Shown one piece after another: positions 13,945 to 18,566 of a stretch of 18,566 nt of DNA. The stretch is taken from positions 1-18,566 of the forward strand of contig CAMKTW010000008.1 in assembly GCA_946415795.1 (NCBI GenBank), read 5' to 3'. A model generated the notes under the pieces. It saw only the letters and a list, made by a program, of their open reading frames with translations. It was not told where the DNA came from and made no database searches. Every line of letters begins with the position of its first letter. Positions within the stretch are counted from its first letter, which is position 1. This stretch comes from an uncultured Bacteroidales bacterium (lineage in GTDB: Bacteria; Bacteroidota; Bacteroidia; Bacteroidales; UBA932). A program made the position numbers and the translations under genes.

Positions 13945-14634
13945 ATGAAGTTTCTGCGAAGAATAATCCTGTGGTTGCTCATTCTCTTCTTAGGCAGCAG
14001 TATCGGAATGGTATTCTTGTATAAGTATCTTCCCGTGTACATAACACCGCTGATGGTAATCCGCCTCTTTGACCAGCACAAGGCAGACAAACCGCTCCGC
14101 CTCAAGCACACCTGGGTCCCGATGGAGAGAATCAGCAACAGTCTCCCGCTGGCGGTCTGGTCCAGCGAAGACCAGCGGTTCTTCACTCACAAGGGCTTCG
14201 ACCTTAAAGAGATCGACAACGCCCTGAAAGAACGCAACAGGGGTGGACGGCAGCGCGGAGCCAGCACCATCTCCCAGCAGACCGCCAAGAATGTGTTCCT
14301 ATGGCCAAAGCAGAACTGGCTGCGCAAGGCGCTGGAAGCCTATTTTACAACCCTCATAGAGCTTATCTGGGACAAGCATCGGATAATGGAGGTCTATGTC
14401 AATTCAATTGAGATGGGCGACGGAATCTACGGTGCGCAGGCTGCGGCGAAACACTTTTTTGGCCACGATGCGGCAACCCTCACCAAAGAAGAGAGCGCCC
14501 TGATAGCGGCAGCCCTCCCCAGCCCCCTTAAGCGCGACTGCGCCAGACCGGGGCCCTATATGCTGCAGCGCCAGAAAGAGATCCTCCGCCAGATGAAGCT
14601 CCTTGGCGGCCGTTTTCCCGAAAAAAAAGATTAA
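13945..14634 (+). CDS. mtgA: Monofunctional peptidoglycan glycosyltransferase
   Basis: This GT51 enzyme polymerises lipid II into glycan strands at the outer face of the inner membrane. One N-terminal membrane helix (about 5-27) follows a short basic cytoplasmic start (MKFLRR). Motif 1 is AVWSSEDQRFFTHKGFD, with the catalytic Glu75 in EDQRFF. GGRQRGASTISQQTAKNVFLW (100-120) is motif 2, RKALEAYFTTLIEL (127-140) is motif 3, and HRIMEVYVNSIEMG (145-158) is motif 4, with Glu149 as second key acid. No transpeptidase domain follows; the 229 residues match MtgA rather than class A PBPs. It converges on ilvE with only 2 bases between the stops and no evident terminator. Confidence 0.95.
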   Translation: MKFLRRIILWLLILFLGSSIGMVFLYKYLPVYITPLMVIRLFDQHKADKPLRLKHTWVPMERISNSLPLAVWSSEDQRFFTHKGFDLKEIDNALKERNRGGRQRGASTISQQTAKNVFLWPKQNWLRKALEAYFTTLIELIWDKHRIMEVYVNSIEMGDGIYGAQAAAKHFFGHDAATLTKEESALIAAALPSPLKRDCARPGPYMLQRQKEILRQMKLLGGRFPEKKD

Positions 14635-14636
14635 AG

Positions 14637-15653
14637 CTATTCTACGACAGTGCACCAGCCGTAGATATCCTCTGCACGGCCGTACTGGATGTCTCGCAGC
14701 GCCGTGTAAAGCTTCTTGCACCAGGGGCCGACCTCTTTGCCGTATTCGATGAACTCTTCTGTATCAATATCGTAGATGGAGCCGATGGGGGAGATTACTG
14801 CGGCGGTACCGCACGCGCCTGCCTCTTCAAAGGTCTTGAGCTCCTCAACCGGGATGGGACGCTGTTCAACCTTCAACCCCATATCCTCCGCAAGCGTGCG
14901 GAGACTCTTGTTTGTGATGGAAGGGAGGATAGAGGGCGACTGGGGAGTGACATAAGTGCCGTTCTTTATGCCGAAGAAATTGGCGGCGCCGCACTCCTCT
15001 ATGTACTTATGCTGGGCGGCATCGAGATACATCACATTGGCATAACCAAGTTTGGTCGCCTTCTCGCCGGAGAGGAGACTGGAAGCGTAGTTGCCGCCTG
15101 CCTTTATGTCGCCCGTCCCGCGCGGCGCGGCGCGATCCTGGATACGGTCTATGACAACTTTTATAAGCTGCATCCCACCCTTGAAATAAGGGCCGACAGG
15201 AGAGCAGAACGCCACGAACTCCGTCTCCGGGCAGGTATGCACGCCAAGGGCCACCTGGGCACCATAGATGAACGGACGGATGTACAGCGAAGCGCCGGAC
15301 TCGTACGGCGGAACAAAATCTATGTTCAGTTTAACCAGCTTTATGCAGGCCTCGATAAAGATATCCTCCGGCAGCGGAGTCATACAGAGCTTGCGTGCAG
15401 ATGACTGCAGCCTCCTTGCATTCTCTTCTACCCGGAACAGGCGCACCTTGCCGTCCACCCCGCGGAAAGCCTTAAGACCTTCAAACGCCTCGATTCCATA
15501 ATGCAGGCACATTGTGGACATATGCATATGGATATACTCATCTTCAGTGACTGTTAGCGGGCTCCACGCCTTGCCGTCAAAAGAGCACCTTACATTGGCA
15601 TTTGTCTTCCTGTAGCCAAAACCAATGTTGTTCCAATCGATATTTGCTGCCAT
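14637..15653 (-). CDS. ilvE: Branched-chain amino acid aminotransferase
   Basis: This PLP enzyme interconverts valine, leucine and isoleucine with their 2-oxo acids. It belongs to the longer BCAT type: YGIEAFEGLKAFR (residues 52-64), RLFRVEENARRL and SLYIRPFIYG are family motifs. The PLP lysine is Lys184 in GDIKAGGNYASSLL, followed by EECGAANFFGIKNGTYVTP and LPSITNKSLRTLA, which bind the cofactor phosphate. I chose ATG 15653 (MAANIDWNNIGFGYRKT); a TTG three codons upstream (15662) is open but relatives begin close to the ATG. The product is 338 residues. No other ilv or leu genes lie nearby, so it is transcribed alone from a box near 15690. Confidence 0.95.
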   Translation of the reverse strand: MAANIDWNNIGFGYRKTNANVRCSFDGKAWSPLTVTEDEYIHMHMSTMCLHYGIEAFEGLKAFRGVDGKVRLFRVEENARRLQSSARKLCMTPLPEDIFIEACIKLVKLNIDFVPPYESGASLYIRPFIYGAQVALGVHTCPETEFVAFCSPVGPYFKGGMQLIKVVIDRIQDRAAPRGTGDIKAGGNYASSLLSGEKATKLGYANVMYLDAAQHKYIEECGAANFFGIKNGTYVTPQSPSILPSITNKSLRTLAEDMGLKVEQRPIPVEELKTFEEAGACGTAAVISPIGSIYDIDTEEFIEYGKEVGPWCKKLYTALRDIQYGRAEDIYGWCTVVE

Positions 15654-15684
15654 AAAAAACAATTTTGAATTGTTAACCGGGGGA

Positions 15685-15692
15685 CTAAGGTA
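15685..15692 (-). promoter_or_regulatory. Possible -7 box of ilvE
   Basis: TACCTTAG on the minus strand is one base from TAnnTTTG and ends 31 bases before the ilvE ATG. It follows the lolE-type terminator at once, as expected if ilvE has its own start. There is no TTG at the usual distance. Confidence 0.35.
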
Positions 15693-15697
15693 GTATA

Positions 15698-15734
15698 AAA
15701 AAAGCGTGGTTGTAACGGTTCGTTACGCTTTTTT
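15698..15734 (-). terminator. Terminator of the ABC permease gene
   Basis: AAAAAAGCGT (15698-15707) and ACGCTTTTTT (15725-15734) are 10-base inverted repeats, and an inner GTAACG/CGTTAC dyad (15712-15726) offers an alternative stem. On the minus strand it ends in a T-run. The left side of the stem overlaps the last codons and stop (15725-15723) of the permease gene. Confidence 0.7.
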
Positions 15735-16946
15735 AATCCGCACTGCCTTCACAAAGTGCGACATAAGGTAGCCTATGGCCGCCACGGAGACAAAAATCAA
15801 CAATAAATCTGTAAGCTGAAGCTGTACCGGATAATAAGAAACCACAAAGTTCCCCGGCATCTTGACCAGATGGAGATATTGCTGAGCAAGGCACACCAGA
15901 ATGCCCAAAATCACCCCTACGGCTGCGCCCAGCAGGGAAATCATCCACCCCTCGGTGGTAAAAATCCGGTTGATCATCCTCTCGTCCGCACCCATTGCGC
16001 GGAGAATCCCGATATCCCCCTGCTTCTCAATTATAAGCATAGAGAGCGAGCCGAATACATTGCAGGAAATAATCAGCACCACAAAGAGAAGGATAAGATA
16101 GATGGCCAGCTTCTCGTAGGTCATCATCTTGTATAGCGATTCGTTCTGCTGATATTTGTTGCGCACCTGGTAAGCATCCCCGAACATAGATGCGACCTCG
16201 TTCTGGAACTGCCTGGAGACCGTACCGGCCGCCGTCACATACTCCGGCTTTACCCGGATTTCTAAAGAGGATACCTCCCTCTCCCACTCCAGAAGAGTGC
16301 GCAGCGCCGCTATTGGCATATACACATACTGCTCGTCAAAAGCCTTGTCCATAGAGATGGTGCCGGCAGGGAACACCCTCACCTTCTTCAGGGCGGCAGT
16401 CGGGTCAGAGAGCGACACCCTGGCCGTGCGGGAGGGGAAATAGACCTCCAGCGGGGTAAGGAAAGTGGTGTTGATGCGCAGTTCCTGCGCTATCGAGGCC
16501 CCCAGGACCATCTGGGCTATTTCGCCATCCTGAAGGTCAAATGAGCCCTGTGCAATGAACCGGTTCAGGCCGGTGACGTCCTGATAAGTGGAATCCACGC
16601 CCCGGGCGGTGACGATAGCCTCCCGTTCCCCGTATTTGAGAAAGACCGTCTCCTCCAGCATCTCACACACAGAGGCCACCTCTTCACGCCCCTTCAAAGC
16701 CTCCAGAGTTCCCTCTGAGGGGGCAAACACCTTGTTTTCCAGCGGCGTTATCACCAGGTCCGGGGTGTAACTGTCAAACATCCCCTTGAGCAGGTTGTCA
16801 AAGCCGTTATAGATAGAGAGGATTATTACAAGGGCGGCGCAGCCCACAGCTATGCCGGCAGCCGAAATAACGGAAATAATGTTGATTACGTTATGCGACT
16901 TGCGGGCAAAAAGATACCTGCGGGCTATGAAAAAAGTGGTGTTCAA
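15723..16946 (-). CDS. LolC/LolE-type ABC transporter permease (FtsX-like)
   Basis: This is an inner-membrane permease of the FtsX/MacB type that in the Lol system extracts lipoproteins for transfer to the outer membrane. The N-terminus FIARRYLFARKSHNVINIIS and one helix (about 18-47) are typical LolC/E. A periplasmic domain covers about 50-270. Three C-terminal helices lie at about 280-305, 334-357 and 380-400, with EKQGDIGILRAMGADERMINRIF (307-329) as the coupling motif to the ATPase. The start is a TTG (16946-16944) right after the rbfA stop in the same frame; it gives the N-terminus expected for relatives, and no ATG lies upstream. The partner ATPase gene (LolD-like) is not in the window. 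LolC/E versus another FtsX permease is likely, not certain. Confidence 0.88.
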   Translation of the reverse strand: MNTTFFIARRYLFARKSHNVINIISVISAAGIAVGCAALVIILSIYNGFDNLLKGMFDSYTPDLVITPLENKVFAPSEGTLEALKGREEVASVCEMLEETVFLKYGEREAIVTARGVDSTYQDVTGLNRFIAQGSFDLQDGEIAQMVLGASIAQELRINTTFLTPLEVYFPSRTARVSLSDPTAALKKVRVFPAGTISMDKAFDEQYVYMPIAALRTLLEWEREVSSLEIRVKPEYVTAAGTVSRQFQNEVASMFGDAYQVRNKYQQNESLYKMMTYEKLAIYLILLFVVLIISCNVFGSLSMLIIEKQGDIGILRAMGADERMINRIFTTEGWMISLLGAAVGVILGILVCLAQQYLHLVKMPGNFVVSYYPVQLQLTDLLLIFVSVAAIGYLMSHFVKAVRIKKA

Positions 16947-17294
16947 CTACTTTTTAAGTAACTCTTCTATATGCTCCACATAGTCCAGGCTGTCGTCCAG
17001 GAAAAATTGGAGCTCCGGAACAATCCGCAACTGCTTGCCCACGCGACGTCCCAGTTCGCCGCGGAGCGCACGCATCTGGCTGCCGATTATCTCCATCACC
17101 GTTTCGCTCTTTGAAGAGGGGAAGATGCTCACGTAAATTTTTGCCTGCGACAGGTCGGGGGTTATTTTGACGCCGCTGACCGATACCAGAGCGCCGTCGA
17201 ACGCAGCCATCCCTTTGCTGCGGATTATCTCTGCCATATCGCGTTTTATCTGTGACGCGACCTTGAGTTGCCGGGTGCTGGCTGGGCCTTCCAT
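16947..17294 (-). CDS. rbfA: Ribosome-binding factor A
   Basis: RbfA is a KH-type assembly factor that helps mature the 16S rRNA 5' end in the small subunit. The product begins MEGPASTRQLKVASQIKRDMAEII, then VSVSGVKITPDLSQAKIYVSIFP (about 39-61) and the C-terminal LGRRVGKQLRIVPELQFFLDDSLDYVEHIEELL, all core RbfA motifs. I chose ATG 17294 (115 residues), one base after the tyrS stop; an upstream TTG (17303) would overlap tyrS and adds only three residues. Its TAG stop touches the TTG start of the next gene. Placement with tyrS and the permease suggests one transcript. Confidence 0.94.
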   Translation of the reverse strand: MEGPASTRQLKVASQIKRDMAEIIRSKGMAAFDGALVSVSGVKITPDLSQAKIYVSIFPSSKSETVMEIIGSQMRALRGELGRRVGKQLRIVPELQFFLDDSLDYVEHIEELLKK

Positions 17295-17295
17295 T

Positions 17296-18566
17296 TTATT
17301 CAATATTAATTATGAAATAGTTTTTCTTGCCCTTCTGGGCCAGGATATAGTGACCGTTCACGATGTCGGCCTCCGTGATTTCGCCATTGGGGTCGGTGAA
17401 CTTGTCCTTGTTGATGGATATACCGTTTCCTGCCACCATCTTGCGGGCCTCGCCCTTAGAGGGGAGGATGTCAGTCTTGACCGCCAGCAGCTCCAGTATA
17501 TTGCAAGGCAGCTCTGCCTTGGGCAGGGTGTAGGACGGCACATCGTTGAACACAGCCCTGAAGGTGCGTTCGTCCAGCTTGCGCAACGCCTCGGAGTTGC
17601 CGCCGAACAGCATCTGCGAAGCCGCTACTGCGCTCTCGTATGCCTGCTGGCCGTGTACCATGATGGTAATCTCCTTTGCCAGCAGTTTCTGGAGCTCGCG
17701 CCGGCCGGGATCCCCGCGGTGGGCGTCAATGGCACCCTCTATAGTCTCACGGTCCAGCATAGTGAAAATCTTGATATAGCGCTCGGCATCCTCGTCAGAG
17801 ACATTCAGCCAGAACTGGTAGAATTCGTACGGAGAAGTGCGCTCGGCATCCAGCCACACGTTGCCCTTCTCAGTCTTGCCGAATTTGGTGCCGTCAGCCT
17901 TGCGTATCAGCGGGCAGGTCAAGGCAAACGCCTCGCCTCCGTCCATACGGCGGATAAGCTCCGTGCCGGTGGTGATATTGCCCCACTGGTCGCTGCCGCC
18001 CAGCTGCAGGATGCAGCCGCGGTTCTTCCAGAGCCAGTAGAAGTCGTAACCCTGCATCAGCTGGTAACTGAATTCGGTAAAGGACATACCCTCGCTGCTG
18101 TCGCGCGAGAGGCGTTTCTTGACGCTGTCCTTGGCCATCATATAATTTACGGTGATATGCTTGCCGATGTCCCGGATAAAGTTGATGAAAGAGTAATCCT
18201 TCATCCAGTCGTAGTTGTTCACCAGCTCCGCCTTGTTGGGAGCGTCGCTGTCAAAATCCAGGAAACGGGACAACTGCTTTTTGAGGCAGTCCACGTTGTG
18301 CTGCAGGGTGGCTTCGTCCAGCAGGTTGCGCTCCGCGCTCTTCATAGAGGGGTCGCCGATCATACCGGTGGCGCCGCCCACCAGCGCGAACGGTTTGTGG
18401 CCGCAATTCTGGAAGTGCTTCAATATCATCACGCTCACCAGATGGCCGATATGCAGACTGTCTGCGGTGGGATCGATGCCCACATACGCCGACTGGGGCC
18501 CTTCCATCAATTTTTCTTCCGTCCCGGGCATAATGTCCTGGATCATTCCTCTCCACTTGAGTTCTT
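17296..18566 (-). CDS. tyrS: Tyrosyl-tRNA synthetase, 5' end cut by the window
   Basis: TyrS charges tRNA-Tyr with tyrosine. Counting from the in-window Met (18546), the class I HIGH motif is at 32-35 (SLHIGHLVSV), GGATGMIGDPS at 57-67, tyrosine-site GYDFYWLW and LGGSDQWGNI at 166-191, and the KMSKS equivalent KFGKT at 221-225. The C-terminal ~60 residues are an S4-type RNA-binding domain (SKGEARKMVAGNGISIN). The reading frame stays open from 18546 to the edge and encodes ELKWRG just before MIQDIMPGTEE, which matches the usual TyrS N-terminus, so the true start lies beyond the window and the Met at 18546 is internal. rbfA follows after one base. Confidence 0.97.
   Translation of the reverse strand, partial: ELKWRGMIQDIMPGTEEKLMEGPQSAYVGIDPTADSLHIGHLVSVMILKHFQNCGHKPFALVGGATGMIGDPSMKSAERNLLDEATLQHNVDCLKKQLSRFLDFDSDAPNKAELVNNYDWMKDYSFINFIRDIGKHITVNYMMAKDSVKKRLSRDSSEGMSFTEFSYQLMQGYDFYWLWKNRGCILQLGGSDQWGNITTGTELIRRMDGGEAFALTCPLIRKADGTKFGKTEKGNVWLDAERTSPYEFYQFWLNVSDEDAERYIKIFTMLDRETIEGAIDAHRGDPGRRELQKLLAKEITIMVHGQQAYESAVAASQMLFGGNSEALRKLDERTFRAVFNDVPSYTLPKAELPCNILELLAVKTDILPSKGEARKMVAGNGISINKDKFTDPNGEITEADIVNGHYILAQKGKKNYFIINIE

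Noticed and set aside
17296..17303. TTG at 17303 as the rbfA start, overlapping tyrS by 8 bases
   Set aside because: An ATG three codons later gives an N-terminus in line with the family and sits one base after the tyrS stop.

Overview
The window looks like core chromosome of a moderately GC-rich member of the Bacteroidales, possibly Rikenellaceae/Alistipes-like. The order inference rests on several signals: the gene order rplM-rpsI-rpsB-tsf; the L13 N-terminus MDTLSYKT starting with GTG; repeated -7 boxes of the Bacteroidetes form TAnnTTTG, two of them with a TTG exactly 19 bases upstream; and Cys-lipobox lipoproteins. The family guess is weak. There is no phage, insertion sequence, CRISPR array or obvious island.

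Layout, left to right. Bases 18-5544 (minus strand) hold a tight three-gene tripartite efflux operon, transcribed as outer-membrane factor, then lipoprotein adaptor, then RND pump. Bases 5616-7436 (minus) hold a lipoprotein glycoside hydrolase of family 2 with both catalytic glutamates. Bases 7503-10361 (minus) are the ribosomal operon L13-S9-S2-EF-Ts, with a near-perfect promoter upstream, a 5' hairpin in the L13 leader, a 166-base spacer before rpsB and a strong terminator after tsf. Bases 10476-13018 (plus) hold a divergent set: tRNA-dihydrouridine synthase, LpxK and a DUF456 membrane protein.

Bases 13019-13468 are the non-coding heart of the window: a tRNA-Pro(UGG) on the minus strand, a divergent promoter pair, a roughly 130-base array of small hairpins with a three-times repeated CGATAGC core, a tRNA-Ser(GCU) on the plus strand, and terminators at both outer edges. 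Then come a PPC/DUF296 protein (minus) and the peptidoglycan glycosyltransferase mtgA (plus), driven from back-to-back promoters. Last on the minus strand are a branched-chain aminotransferase and, from the right edge inward, tyrS (cut by the edge), rbfA and a LolC/E-type ABC permease.

Most genes are housekeeping: translation (L13, S9, S2, EF-Ts, RbfA, TyrS, Dus, two tRNAs), envelope building (LpxK, MtgA, the Lol-type permease) and export. I found no convincing undescribed multi-gene system. The items most worth a second look are regulatory or structural: the repeat-bearing leader ahead of tRNA-Ser, the terminator that overlaps a promoter-like box ahead of the GH2 gene, the one-stop in-frame junction between rbfA and the permease, the rpsB and rplM leaders, and a REP-like palindrome whose partial copy forms the last codons of lpxK.
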